DNA of 64,000 nt from Solirubrobacter pauli (GCF_003633755.1 NZ_RBIL01000002.1:124001-188000), one strand, 5' to 3'; shown: positions 8,195 to 16,888, counted from the first letter of the stretch. The notes: a model not told the origin generated them from the sequence alone. Program-made: numbers and translations.

Positions 8195-9409
8195 ATGGCC
8201 ATCGCACTGCTCGGCGCCAAAGGGCGCGAACACACCGGCTCGCTCGCCGACGATCCGGTGATGCTCGAGCTCACCCACCGGCTGACGAGCCTTCACGACC
8301 ACTGCCTCACCAACCTGGTCGCGGAGTTGGACGCGATGCGCGCGGGCGACCTGACCGTCGAGGTCACGCCGGTGACGACGCCGATCGTCGCCGCGAGCGA
8401 TCAGCCCGCCGTGCAGGCGCTCGTGGACCTCTTCAACTCGATGCTCGGCAAGGCGCAGGCCGCCTTGGAGGGCTACAACGACGTGCGCGAGACGCAGCGC
8501 CGCGCTCTGGGTGACCACTCGGTCCTCGGAGGGCTCGAGACGCGGCTGGTGAGCCTGTCCGACAACTGCCTCGTCGGCCTCGGCGAGGGCCTGGCCGCCG
8601 TGGCGGAGGGTGACCTCACTGTCGATGCGAACCCGGTCACGACGCCGCTGGAGGCCCGCCCGGGCGAGTCGATCGGTGAGCTGGGCGAGGTCTTCAACCA
8701 GATGCTGGCCCGAGCGCAGGGCGGCATCTCCGCGTACAACGCGATGCGCGTGCGGCTCAACGACAAGGTCGGCGGGATGATCGACGACATCGGGTCGCTG
8801 GCCACGCGGGTCGCGTCGAGCTCACAGCAGCTGTCGGCCAGTGCGCAGGAGACCGGCGTCGCGATCGGTGAGATCGCGACCGCCGTCGGCTCGGTGGCCG
8901 AAGGCGCCGAGCGGCAGGTCCGCCTCGTCACCTCGACGCGGGACGCGGCGCACGTCGCGGTCGAGCGCGCCACCGCGGCGCAGGCGGTCGCCGCCCGCGG
9001 CGTCTCGCTGACCAGCGAGATCGCCTCGATCGCCGACCAGACCAACCTGCTGGCGCTCAACGCCGCCATCGAGGCCGCGCGTGCCGGCGAGCAGGGCCGC
9101 GGGTTCGCGGTCGTCGCCGACGAGGTGCGCAAGCTCGCCGAGTCCTCCTCGAAGACCGTGGAAGAGACCCGCGCCGCCTTCGACGCGCTCGCCGCCAGCA
9201 TCGAAGACGTCAGCGACTGCATCACGCGGGTGGCCGAGTCGACCGAGGAGGTCGCCCAGGTGGCGACGAACTCGAGCGCGGTCACCGAGGAGGTGTCCGC
9301 CGCGGCCCAGCAATCGACGGCGTCGACCGACCAGGTCGCGACGACCAGCGGCGAGCTGGCGGGCTACGCCTCCGAGCTGGAGGAGCTGGTCAGCGTCTTC
9401 AGCGTCTGA
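8195..9409 (+). CDS. Soluble methyl-accepting chemotaxis protein with duplicated N-terminal module
   Basis: A 404-residue chemoreceptor that would form CheA/CheW signalling arrays. The C-terminal signalling domain has the conserved hairpin [20 protein letters not shown] near residues 278-297, followed by [15 protein letters not shown]. There is no transmembrane segment or signal peptide, so it should act in the cytoplasm. The N-terminal part consists of two similar HAMP-like modules (about 25-105 and 108-185), each with a GDLTV-x4-PVTTP core, which looks like an internal duplication. The ATG at 8195 was chosen over an upstream GTG at 8156. No che gene is nearby, so the partner kinase lies elsewhere. 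Confidence 0.88.
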   Translation: MAIALLGAKGREHTGSLADDPVMLELTHRLTSLHDHCLTNLVAELDAMRAGDLTVEVTPVTTPIVAASDQPAVQALVDLFNSMLGKAQAALEGYNDVRETQRRALGDHSVLGGLETRLVSLSDNCLVGLGEGLAAVAEGDLTVDANPVTTPLEARPGESIGELGEVFNQMLARAQGGISAYNAMRVRLNDKVGGMIDDIGSLATRVASSSQQLSASAQETGVAIGEIATAVGSVAEGAERQVRLVTSTRDAAHVAVERATAAQAVAARGVSLTSEIASIADQTNLLALNAAIEAARAGEQGRGFAVVADEVRKLAESSSKTVEETRAAFDALAASIEDVSDCITRVAESTEEVAQVATNSSAVTEEVSAAAQQSTASTDQVATTSGELAGYASELEELVSVFSV

Positions 9410-9418
9410 GCGGCGTCG

Positions 9419-10450
9419 ATGATCCGGATGCGCGCGCACGCGCGTATCCGGGCAGCCATGGCGGGGCGGCTGACGGACAGGCTCGACCGGGTTCAGCGCC
9501 GCCGGCACTGGGCCGGGTTCCCGATCGCGGTGATCTACAAGTTCGCCGACGACCAGGGGTCCTACCTGGCGGCGCTGATCGCGTACTACGGGTTCTTGTC
9601 GCTGTTCCCGTTGCTGCTGTTGCTGGTCACGATCCTCGGGTTCGTCCTCGACGGCGATCCGCAGCTCCAGGAGCAGCTGCTCGACTCGGCGCTGGCCCAG
9701 TTCCCGGTCATCGGGAGCCAGCTCCGCGACAACGTCCAGTCGCTCTCGGGGAGCGGCGTGGGCCTCGCGATCGGCATCGTGCTGACGCTCTACGGCTGCC
9801 TCGGGGTGGCCGGCGCCGCGCAGAACGCGTTCAACCGTGCGTGGGCGGTGCCCCGCAACCGGCGCCCGAACCCGATCAAGGCCCGGCTCCGCAGCCTGCT
9901 GCTCCTGCCGATCCTCAGCCTCGGCATCATCGTGACGACCGGTCTGGCCGGGCTCACGACGAGCGCGAGTGCCTACGGCGCCGATCTCGGCGCCGCGGCG
10001 CGGATCCTGGGCGTGCTGCTGGCCGTCGTCGCCAACGTCGGGCTCTTCCTGGTCATCTTCCGCGTGCTCACGGCGAGTGAGATCCCCACGCGGGACCTGC
10101 GCGTGGGCGCGGTGGTGGCCGGCGTCGGCTGGCAGGTCGTGCAGGTGCTCGGCGCGTACTTCGTCACCAGCATGCTGCGCGGGCGCAACGAGGCGTACGG
10201 CGTCTTCGGACTGGTGCTCGGCCTGATCGCGTGGATCTACCTGCTGGCCCTGGTCCTGGTCCTCGCCGCGGAGGTCAACGTCGTCGCCCAGCGCCGGCTG
10301 TGGCCGCGCGCGCTGTTGACGCCGTTCACCGACGACGTCCAGCTGACCGCGGCCGACCAGCGCGCGTACACCGGGTACGCCACCAGCGAGGGCCACAAGG
10401 GCTTCGAGGTCATCGACGTCGACTTCGGCCCGCGGGACCCGGACCCGTGA
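9419..10450 (+). CDS. YihY/BrkB family inner-membrane protein
   Basis: A polytopic membrane protein (343 residues) of the YihY/BrkB family, once called ribonuclease BN; its transport or structural role is not established. The family start is clear (AALIAYYGFLSLFPLLLLL, about residues 55-73), followed by about six hydrophobic helices up to residue 290 and a short acidic cytoplasmic tail. It begins 9 bases after the chemoreceptor stop and may be co-transcribed with it. An alternative ATG 39 bases further in (9458) would remove only a basic N-terminal stretch. Confidence 0.85.
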   Translation: MIRMRAHARIRAAMAGRLTDRLDRVQRRRHWAGFPIAVIYKFADDQGSYLAALIAYYGFLSLFPLLLLLVTILGFVLDGDPQLQEQLLDSALAQFPVIGSQLRDNVQSLSGSGVGLAIGIVLTLYGCLGVAGAAQNAFNRAWAVPRNRRPNPIKARLRSLLLLPILSLGIIVTTGLAGLTTSASAYGADLGAAARILGVLLAVVANVGLFLVIFRVLTASEIPTRDLRVGAVVAGVGWQVVQVLGAYFVTSMLRGRNEAYGVFGLVLGLIAWIYLLALVLVLAAEVNVVAQRRLWPRALLTPFTDDVQLTAADQRAYTGYATSEGHKGFEVIDVDFGPRDPDP

Positions 10451-10459
10451 CCGCATGGC

Positions 10460-11341
10460 TCAGGGGCGGATGCGCTCCAGGTCGTCCAGCAGCGAGGGGT
10501 GGCGCGGTTCCCAGCCGAGGACCGTCCGGGTGTGATCGCTGGATGCGGGCTGGTCGGTCGCGAAGATCGGCCCGAGCGGGCCGAAGGCCTCGTCGGGCAC
10601 TGGCTGGACCGGCAGATCGAGGCGCCGTCCGATGACCGTGGCGATGTCTCGCACCTGATCGCCTTCGTCCGCGACCGCGTGCCAGGCGGTACCCGCCGGC
10701 GCGTGCTCGAGCGCGAGCCGGAAGAGCACGGCGGCGTCCCGCGCGTGCACGGCGGGCCAGCGCTGCGTGCCGTCGCCCGGGTAGCCGGAGATCCCCGTGC
10801 TCCGGGCGATGTCGGTGAGCAGCCCGGCGAACCCGCCCCGGCCCTCGTCGTGCACCGTGCGCGGGAGCCGGATGGCCGACGTGCGGACACCGCTGGACGC
10901 GAGCGCGAGGATCGCGTTGACCGTGCGGCCGCGGCCGCCGACCGGGCCGTCGGTGGGGAGGGAGTCGGACTCGACCGAAGGACGGCCGGGGATCCACGGG
11001 GTGCCGGACACCGTCACGAGCGGGCGGTCGCTGCCGACGAGCGCGTCTCCGAGCGTGGTGACCGCGGCGGTCTCCTCCGCCACCGACCGGGCGACGGCCC
11101 CGGCGGTGCTGAAGTCGTTGGCGAAGGCGAGGTGGATGACGCCGTCGGCCTCCTCGGCTGCGGCGCGGAGGACGTCGAGATCCTGCAGCGCCCCGCGCAG
11201 CGGGGTCGCGCCGGCGGTGGTGACGGCGTGCGCCGACGCGTCGGAGCGAGCCAGGACCGTGGCGGTGTGGCCGGCGGCGAGCAGCTCGGTGACGACGGCC
11301 GATCCGACGAGGCCGGTGCCGCCGGTGATGAACACGTGCAT
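10460..11341 (-). CDS. Extended SDR (NmrA/epimerase-like) NAD(P)-binding protein
   Basis: A 293-residue extended short-chain dehydrogenase with the nucleotide-binding motif TGGTGLVGS at residues 6-14 and the family's C-terminal pattern (GWEPRHPSLLDDLE). The usual catalytic YxxxK is not obvious, so it may be an atypical SDR that binds rather than reduces. A Shine-Dalgarno GGGAG lies nine bases before the ATG. It is divergent from the TetR gene at 11426 across 84 bases with two similar palindromes, the classic arrangement of a TetR repressor controlling its neighbour. Confidence 0.85.
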   Translation of the reverse strand: MHVFITGGTGLVGSAVVTELLAAGHTATVLARSDASAHAVTTAGATPLRGALQDLDVLRAAAEEADGVIHLAFANDFSTAGAVARSVAEETAAVTTLGDALVGSDRPLVTVSGTPWIPGRPSVESDSLPTDGPVGGRGRTVNAILALASSGVRTSAIRLPRTVHDEGRGGFAGLLTDIARSTGISGYPGDGTQRWPAVHARDAAVLFRLALEHAPAGTAWHAVADEGDQVRDIATVIGRRLDLPVQPVPDEAFGPLGPIFATDQPASSDHTRTVLGWEPRHPSLLDDLERIRP

Positions 11342-11358
11342 GCGCTTCTCCCGATGAG

Positions 11359-11380
11359 TGATGGGACTCTTGTCCCGTCA
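11359..11380. promoter_or_regulatory. Operator palindrome 1 of the SDR/TetR divergent promoter
   Basis: Inverted repeat with arms TGATGGGAC and GTCCCGTCA around a 4-base centre, one mismatch between the arms. It matches palindrome 2 in both arms. Centre-to-centre distance to palindrome 2 is 33 bases, about three helical turns, so both sites face the same side of DNA. Confidence 0.7.
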
Positions 11381-11391
11381 CTGTAGCGGGG

Positions 11392-11413
11392 TGATGGGAC
11401 AAAGGTCCCATCG
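11392..11413. promoter_or_regulatory. Operator palindrome 2 of the SDR/TetR divergent promoter
   Basis: Arms GATGGGAC and GTCCCATC are a perfect inverted repeat around AAAG. The site directly abuts the -10 box of the TetR gene at 11414, so an occupied site would block TetR transcription, which suggests autorepression. Confidence 0.72.
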
Positions 11414-11419
11414 TAGGAT
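11414..11419 (+). promoter_or_regulatory. -10 box of a leaderless promoter for the TetR gene
   Basis: TAGGAT followed by six bases and then the ATG at 11426. There is no room for a Shine-Dalgarno sequence, so transcription probably starts at or next to the start codon. Confidence 0.6.
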
Positions 11420-11425
11420 TGGGGC

Positions 11426-12004
11426 ATGGCCCGCTGGGAACCCGGAGCACGCGAGCGGCTCGTCGTGGCAGCGGTCGACCTGTTCATCGAGCAGGGGTAC
11501 GACCAGACGACGGTCGCCCAGATCGCCGAGCGCGCCGGTGTCACCAAGAGCACGTTCTTCCGGCATTTCCCCGACAAGCGGGAGCTGCTCGTCGCCGGTC
11601 AGGAGACGCTCAGCCGCCTGCTCAGCGAAGGCATCGCCGAGGCCCCCGAGGGCGCGACGCCGCTGGAGGCGGTCGCCGCCGGGCTTCGGCGCGCGTCGAG
11701 CGAGATGACCGAGTTCAACCGTCAGCTCGGCCCACGGCTCAAGGCGGCGGTCGCGGCGAGTGCCGAGCTCCAGGAACGCGACGCGCTCAAGAGCGTCGGG
11801 CTCGGCGTCGCCATGGCCGAGGCGCTCGTGGCGCGTGGCGTCCCCGACCCCACCGCGCTCGTCGCCGCCGAGCTCGGGATGCTCGCCTTCAAGCGCGGCT
11901 ACGCGCTGTGGAGCGAGTCCGACCGCGACGACGGCACGGATCTCGCGACGTACACCAGCCGCGTCCTCGACGAGCTCCGCGCGGCCAGCGCGCAACTCGG
12001 CTGA
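11426..12004 (+). CDS. TetR family transcriptional regulator
   Basis: A 192-residue one-component repressor. The N-terminal helix-turn-helix (about residues 10-55) has the standard pattern with TTVAQIAERAGVTKSTFFRHF; the C-terminal ligand domain is all-helical and not assignable to a ligand. The divergent SDR gene and the two palindromes between them make the SDR gene and its own promoter the probable targets. The start at 11426 is fixed by the leaderless -10 box. Confidence 0.9.
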   Translation: MARWEPGARERLVVAAVDLFIEQGYDQTTVAQIAERAGVTKSTFFRHFPDKRELLVAGQETLSRLLSEGIAEAPEGATPLEAVAAGLRRASSEMTEFNRQLGPRLKAAVAASAELQERDALKSVGLGVAMAEALVARGVPDPTALVAAELGMLAFKRGYALWSESDRDDGTDLATYTSRVLDELRAASAQLG

Positions 12005-12057
12005 CGCGGTCGGTCACACTGTTGCGGAAGCCCTGACCGCTACCCGCCTGGTTGCCC

Positions 12058-13155
12058 ATGCTCAAATCTGCATTGACCGTCCTCGCTGTCGCCGGCGCCG
12101 GCCTGCTCGGCGACGGCGCACCCACGGACCCCGTGGCGACGGTCAACGGGAAGGTGATCGAGCGGCAGGCCTTCGACCACTGGATGACGATCGCCGCCAC
12201 GTCGACGGGGAACGCGGGGGCCACGGTTCCCGACCGGGCGGACGACTACCGCCGCTGCATCGCCACCAAGCGCAAGGCGCTGTCGCCGGCGCAGCGCCGG
12301 CGGATCTCGGACCCGACCCTGAGGGCGCGGTGCCGGCGTGACTATGCGCAGCTGCGCAACCAGGTCATGCAGCTGCTGATCAGCTTCGAGTGGATCGACG
12401 GGGAGGCGACGCTGCGCGGCTTGATCGTGACCGACGCCGAGGTCACCCGGTCGTTCGAGAAGCAGAAGCGCCAGAGCTTCCCCAAGGACTCGGACTTCCA
12501 GACGTTCCTGAAGACGTCCGGCCAGACGGTCGCCGACATCAAAGGGCGCGTCCGGCTCGACCTGCTGTCGAACAAGATCCGCGAGCAGGTGACCGCGACC
12601 CGCGTCCCGGTCACCGATCAAGTGGTCGAGCAGTACTACGACCAGCACCGGTCGCGCTTCGTCGAGCCCGAGGAGCGCTCGTTGCGGATCGTGGTCACCA
12701 AGCGCAGGGCCGCCGCGGAGCGTGCACGGGCGGAGCTCGAGCGCGGCGTGTCCTGGGAGTCCGTCGCGCGCCGGTACTCGACCGACTTCGCGAGCAAGGA
12801 CAACGGCGGCAAGCTGGCACCGCTCGCGGAGGGCGCAGCCGACCCGGTGTTCGACCAGGCCATCTTCCGTGCCCGCAGGGGCCGGCTGGTCGGTCCGGTC
12901 CGCCTGGGCTCCGAGTACTACGTCTTCACGGTCACCAAGGTCAAGCGGGAGCGCCAACGGCCACTGGCCGAGGTCAAGAAGACGATCCGCCAGCTGATCC
13001 AGTCGGAGGCCGAGCAGGCGGCGCTCGACGCCTTCGTCCAGGACTTCTCCACGCGCTGGCGGGCGCTGACCGAGTGCGCCGCGGGGTACCGGACGTCGGA
13101 CTGCCGCAACGGTCCCGCGCCCGCGCCCGTGGTCTGGGACGACACCCGCCGCTGA
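12058..13155 (+). CDS. Secreted parvulin-type peptidyl-prolyl isomerase (SurA/PrsA-like)
   Basis: A foldase of 365 residues that would assist folding of exported proteins. It has a short hydrophobic N-terminus, a chaperone-like region (about 25-195) and a rotamase domain (about 200-305), including the segment FASKDNGGKLAPL near residues 240-252. The N-terminus looks like a lipoprotein signal, but the expected lipobox Cys is Asp (LLGD, residue 19, codon 12112-12114), so lipid anchoring is doubtful; it may be a plain signal peptide or a membrane anchor. The ATG at 12058 was preferred to a TTG two codons upstream. It follows the TetR gene by 53 bases. Confidence 0.87.
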   Translation: MLKSALTVLAVAGAGLLGDGAPTDPVATVNGKVIERQAFDHWMTIAATSTGNAGATVPDRADDYRRCIATKRKALSPAQRRRISDPTLRARCRRDYAQLRNQVMQLLISFEWIDGEATLRGLIVTDAEVTRSFEKQKRQSFPKDSDFQTFLKTSGQTVADIKGRVRLDLLSNKIREQVTATRVPVTDQVVEQYYDQHRSRFVEPEERSLRIVVTKRRAAAERARAELERGVSWESVARRYSTDFASKDNGGKLAPLAEGAADPVFDQAIFRARRGRLVGPVRLGSEYYVFTVTKVKRERQRPLAEVKKTIRQLIQSEAEQAALDAFVQDFSTRWRALTECAAGYRTSDCRNGPAPAPVVWDDTRR

Positions 13156-13162
13156 CGAGCGC

Positions 13163-14191
13163 TCACCCGCGCGTCGCGGACTCGCCGCGCCACTCGACGT
13201 GCGGCTTGCCGTCGCGGAACGACGCGCGCGGCTCCGTCGGGCGGTCGGTGATGCGCTCGCCCGGGGCGGCGTAGAGGCCGTCGCTCTGCGTCCAGACGGC
13301 CAGCGTGCGCCCGTCGGAGCGGATGGCGACGTCGCCCGGTGTGCCGTCGCGGGTGAGCTGGCGCGGTCGGCCGAACCGGCCGTCGCGCCCGGCCTCGGCG
13401 AGGCGGACGGTGGTGCGGTCGTCGAGGTCGCCGCTCGCGGTCGTGGCCCACATGAGGACGGCGCGGCCGTTGGGCGCCACCGCCAGCCGGATCTCCGACG
13501 GGGTGGACTCGGCGATGTTCAGGTGCTTGGCCCGGTCGACCAGGCGGGCTTTGGAGAAGCGCGCGCCGCGACCGCTGACGGCGTAGATGCGGCGGCGCTC
13601 GTTGCGCTCCTCGCCGGCGTCGATCGTCGTCCAGGCGATGACGAAGCGGCCGCCGGAGGAGCTGTCGGCGGCGAGCTCGGTGACCTCGGAAGCGGGGCCG
13701 AGGCGGAACGGCGTGCCGAGCGTGCCGGAACGCGACACCCGCACGGCCATCACGGCCTTCGGCACCGAGTAGGCGACGAGGGCCGAGCCATCGGGCGCGA
13801 ACGCGACCGCGAGGCCCGGCCCGGCGTAGGCCTGCCGGACGGTGTCGACCGTCTGGCCCTCGACGCGGACGCGGTAGTCGTCGTCGTGGTCCTCGGTCCA
13901 CACGGCCAAGGTCCTGCCGTCGCGGCCACAGGCCAGCGCGCGCTCGTCCGCCGGGCCGTCGGCACCGAGGTCCTCGCGCTGGAGGATGTGCCCGCGCGCG
14001 TCGACGGTCACGCGGTGCGGGCGGCTCGCCCAGAGCTTGACGAAGGTGCCGTCGCCGAGGGCGAGGACACGGCTCGGCCAGCCGGCGCGGGTGCTGGAGG
14101 CCGGGCAGGGCAGCGGGGCTCTCGCCGGCGCCTCGCGCACGGTCCAGCCCGGTGCGAGGCTCAACAGGGCCGAGAGGACCAGCTCGAGCAT
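13163..14191 (-). CDS. Secreted protein of unknown function, probable beta-propeller
   Basis: A 342-residue protein not assigned to a named family. It starts with a hydrophobic signal-like segment (MLELVLSALLSLAPG). The rest is made of repeated strands of the type 'GRTLAVWT' (near residues 115, 265 and 310), 'GRFVIAWT' and 'GRAVLMWA', spaced 45-65 residues apart, typical of WD40/PQQ-like beta-propellers. No catalytic motif is visible. The start at ATG 14191 puts the signal segment first; an open frame further upstream is Arg-rich and unlikely to be coding. It sits between a foldase gene, which ends 7 bases away in convergent orientation, and an MFS exporter gene upstream on the same strand. 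Confidence 0.65.
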   Translation of the reverse strand: MLELVLSALLSLAPGWTVREAPARAPLPCPASSTRAGWPSRVLALGDGTFVKLWASRPHRVTVDARGHILQREDLGADGPADERALACGRDGRTLAVWTEDHDDDYRVRVEGQTVDTVRQAYAGPGLAVAFAPDGSALVAYSVPKAVMAVRVSRSGTLGTPFRLGPASEVTELAADSSSGGRFVIAWTTIDAGEERNERRRIYAVSGRGARFSKARLVDRAKHLNIAESTPSEIRLAVAPNGRAVLMWATTASGDLDDRTTVRLAEAGRDGRFGRPRQLTRDGTPGDVAIRSDGRTLAVWTQSDGLYAAPGERITDRPTEPRASFRDGKPHVEWRGESATRG

Positions 14192-14247
14192 GACGTCAGC
14201 GTCGCTCGGGCGACGGGGCCCGCACAGCCCCACAGGTGGAGGCCGGG

Positions 14248-15765
14248 CTACACCTCGGCGCGCGCGGGCTGCGCGGCGTGCGCGTGCTCGACGAAGTCGC
14301 GCGGGCGGATCAGCACGAAGCACAGCGCGGCGCCGGCGAACGCCACGATCCCGCCGATCAGGAGGATCTCGTTGAGGCCGTCGAGGAACGCGGCGCGGCC
14401 CGGCTCCAGCGCCTTCTCGCCGAGCTGCTTGTAGGCGCCGAAGACGATGAAGTCCGAGAAGGAGCCCTGCGCCTCGCTCGGGGGACGACCGCCGACGGCC
14501 TCCCCGAACGCCTGCGCGCGACCGTCGATCACGCCCGCGACGACCGCGCCGTACAGCGCGGTCCCGGTGGCGATGCCGACCTGCCGGGCGGTCGAGTTGA
14601 TGCCGGACGCCATCCCGGACCGCTGCGGCTCGACCACGCCCACGGCGGTCGTCGCCAGCGGCGCGTTGACCATGCCGATCCCGATGCCGCCGAGGATCAT
14701 CCCGGGCAGCAGCGCGGTCCAGTCATCATCCACCGACAGCCCGCCGAACAGGATCAGCGCGAAGCCGACGCACGCGAGCCCGGCCCCGATGAACCAGCGC
14801 ACGCCGACGCGCTCCGCGAGCTTGCCCGAGATCGGCGCCACGAGGAACGACAGCAGCGAGATCGGCAGGAACCGCAGGCCGGCCTCGAGCGCCGAGTAGC
14901 CGAGCTGGTTCTGCATGTAGAGCGTCAGGTACAGGAACGAGGCGAACATCGCCGCGCTGAGCACGAACGCCGCCACGAGCCCACCGACGAACGTCGGCAC
15001 GCGGAACAGCGACAGGTCGAACGTCGGGTAGGCGACGGACCGCTGCACCAGCACGAAGGCCACCAGCAGCACGCCCGCGCCGATCAGCAGCGTGAGGATG
15101 AGCGGGGAGGTGAAGCCCTCGTCGTTGCCGCGGATCAGCCCGAACACCAACGCCGCGAGCGCCGCCGAGAACAGCACGAGCCCGAGCCAGTCGATCGGCC
15201 CGGCGTGCTCGTTGCGCGTCTCGCCGACGTACCGCAGCGTGAGGAAGATCACGAGCGCGCCGATCGGCAGGTTCACGAAGAAGATCGCCTCCCAGCCGAT
15301 CAGCTGGGTCAGCACGCCGCCGGCCAGCGGCCCGACCGCGACGGCGGCGCCGGTGGTCGCGCCCCAGACGCCGAACGCGGTGCCCCGGTCCTTCCCGCGG
15401 TAGGTGCTCGCCAGCAGCGCGAGCGAGCACGCGAACATGAGGCCCGCGCCGACGCCCTGCACGCCACGCGCCAGGTTGAGCATCAGCGGCGAGCCGGCCA
15501 GCCCGCACAGCAGCGAGGCGCCCGTGAAGATGCCGACGCCGATGACGTAGATGCGCCGCCTGCCGAGCCGGTCGGCCAGCGATCCGCCGGCCAGGAGCGC
15601 CGCGGCGAGCGTCAGCGCGTACGCGTCGATCACCCACTGCAGGTCGTCGAACGCCGAGTGCAGATCCGCCTCGATGGCGGGCAGCGCGACGTTCACGATC
15701 GTGACGTCGACCAGCAACATGAACGTGCCGAGGCACACCGCAACCAACGTCCACCAGCGACCCAT
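14248..15765 (-). CDS. MFS drug/proton antiporter, DHA2 (EmrB/QacA) family
   Basis: A 505-residue multidrug exporter of the 14-helix DHA2 group. Supporting motifs are the family start FMLLVDVTIVNVALPAIE (residues about 15-32), the helix-2/3 loop motif GGSLADRLGRRR (about 61-72), and 14 hydrophobic segments over the whole length. Substrate is unknown; there is no membrane-fusion partner, as expected for a monoderm. A TAGCGT box six bases before the ATG suggests a leaderless transcript. No dedicated regulator gene is adjacent. Confidence 0.9.
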   Translation of the reverse strand: MGRWWTLVAVCLGTFMLLVDVTIVNVALPAIEADLHSAFDDLQWVIDAYALTLAAALLAGGSLADRLGRRRIYVIGVGIFTGASLLCGLAGSPLMLNLARGVQGVGAGLMFACSLALLASTYRGKDRGTAFGVWGATTGAAVAVGPLAGGVLTQLIGWEAIFFVNLPIGALVIFLTLRYVGETRNEHAGPIDWLGLVLFSAALAALVFGLIRGNDEGFTSPLILTLLIGAGVLLVAFVLVQRSVAYPTFDLSLFRVPTFVGGLVAAFVLSAAMFASFLYLTLYMQNQLGYSALEAGLRFLPISLLSFLVAPISGKLAERVGVRWFIGAGLACVGFALILFGGLSVDDDWTALLPGMILGGIGIGMVNAPLATTAVGVVEPQRSGMASGINSTARQVGIATGTALYGAVVAGVIDGRAQAFGEAVGGRPPSEAQGSFSDFIVFGAYKQLGEKALEPGRAAFLDGLNEILLIGGIVAFAGAALCFVLIRPRDFVEHAHAAQPARAEV

Positions 15766-15771
15766 GCGCGC

Positions 15772-15777
15772 ACGCTA
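15772..15777 (-). promoter_or_regulatory. -10 box of a leaderless promoter for the MFS gene
   Basis: TAGCGT on the minus strand ends six bases before the ATG at 15765. A TTGACG lies 13 bases further upstream, slightly too close to be a standard -35. Confidence 0.55.
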
Positions 15778-15849
15778 CCCCTCGACGGACCGTCAATAGC
15801 GCGAGACCGGAACGTTTTCTCATGAGAGGGACCGGGCACCGGTTACTCC

Positions 15850-16851
15850 ATGAAGCAGTCATTCATCCGCGGTCTCGTCGCCGCCACGCTCGCCCTCGGG
15901 ATGAGCGCCGGCGTCGCCGACACCGCCATGGCGGGAGGCAAGAAGGGCCATGGCGGCCGCGGCGTCCCCACGCAGCAGGTGTCCGTCCAGCTCTGGACCT
16001 TCGCCGAGTACATCGGCTTCGGCACCGACGCCGCCACCATCGCGCGCACCGAAGAGGTGTTCTCCAAGCTGCGCTCGTTCGGCTACAAGAACGTCGAGCC
16101 GTTCACGCTCAGCGGCCTGACCGCCGAGCAGTACCGCGATCTCCTGCGCAAGTACGGCCTCAAGTCGCCTTCGCGCCACGTCGACGTGGGTGATCCCACG
16201 GCGCCGGCGAACATCGACCAGATCATCGCCGACAACAAGGTCCTCGGGATCAAGTTCTTCTCGTCCGGCGCCACGCCGAACGACAAGCTCAACACCGAGG
16301 CGGACTGGGTCAACTACGCCAAGTACCTGGACGCGGTCGGCGCCAAGGCGCGCCAGGCCGGCCAGCAGCTGATGATCCACAACCACAACTGGGAGTTCGA
16401 GAAGGTCTACAACGGCCGCACGGCCTACGACCTGCTGATGGCGAACACGTCGAAGAAGAACGTCGCCTTCCAGCTCGACCTCTACTGGGCCGTCCAGGGC
16501 GGCCAGGACCCGATCGCGCTGCTGAAGAAGTACGGCAAGCGGATCCAGCTCTTCCACGTCAAGGACCGCCGTCCGAGCGACGGCCGGATCGAGATCGTGG
16601 GCCGCGGCAGCATCGACTTCCCGAAGATCTTCGCGGCCGCCAAGGGCCAGATCCGGTACTACGTCGTCGAGCACGACCCGCGCTTCGGCGACGCGACCTT
16701 CAACCCGTTCGAGGCGGCGCAGGTCGGCTTCGACTACCTCAAGAAGGTCAAGTTCTCGGGCAAGGCCAAGGGCCACGACAAGCCGCACGGCCACGGCCAC
16801 GGCCACGACAAGCCCGGCAAGGGCCGCGGCAAGGGGCACGACCGCCACTAG
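15850..16851 (+). CDS. Secreted sugar phosphate isomerase/epimerase-like protein with His-rich tail
   Basis: A xylose-isomerase-like TIM-barrel protein (333 residues) with a signal peptide of about 28 residues (...TAMAGG). The barrel covers about 38-300; VSVQLWTF at its first strand, IHNHNWEF near 175-182, FQLDLYW near 207-213 and LFHVKDRR near 235-242 supply the usual metal ligands (Glu, Asp, His). The last 30 residues are almost only Gly, His, Lys, Asp and Pro (GHGHGHDKPGKGRGKGHD), which should bind divalent metal outside the cell. Secretion and the tail are unusual for this fold. Substrate is unknown. It is divergent from the MFS gene across 84 bases. Confidence 0.82.
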   Translation: MKQSFIRGLVAATLALGMSAGVADTAMAGGKKGHGGRGVPTQQVSVQLWTFAEYIGFGTDAATIARTEEVFSKLRSFGYKNVEPFTLSGLTAEQYRDLLRKYGLKSPSRHVDVGDPTAPANIDQIIADNKVLGIKFFSSGATPNDKLNTEADWVNYAKYLDAVGAKARQAGQQLMIHNHNWEFEKVYNGRTAYDLLMANTSKKNVAFQLDLYWAVQGGQDPIALLKKYGKRIQLFHVKDRRPSDGRIEIVGRGSIDFPKIFAAAKGQIRYYVVEHDPRFGDATFNPFEAAQVGFDYLKKVKFSGKAKGHDKPHGHGHGHDKPGKGRGKGHDRH

Positions 16852-16862
16852 CTGAGACGCCT

Positions 16863-16888
16863 GTCACCGTGGCGTGATGCACGGTGAC
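16863..16888 (+). promoter_or_regulatory. Hairpin enclosing the start codon of the LLM oxidoreductase gene
   Basis: Arms GTCACCGTG (16863-16871) and CACGGTGAC (16880-16888) are perfect, with the GTG/ATG start codons at 16874 and 16877 in the 8-base loop. It starts 12 bases after the preceding stop codon, so it could act as a terminator for that gene or as a brake on translation of the next. Confidence 0.5.
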
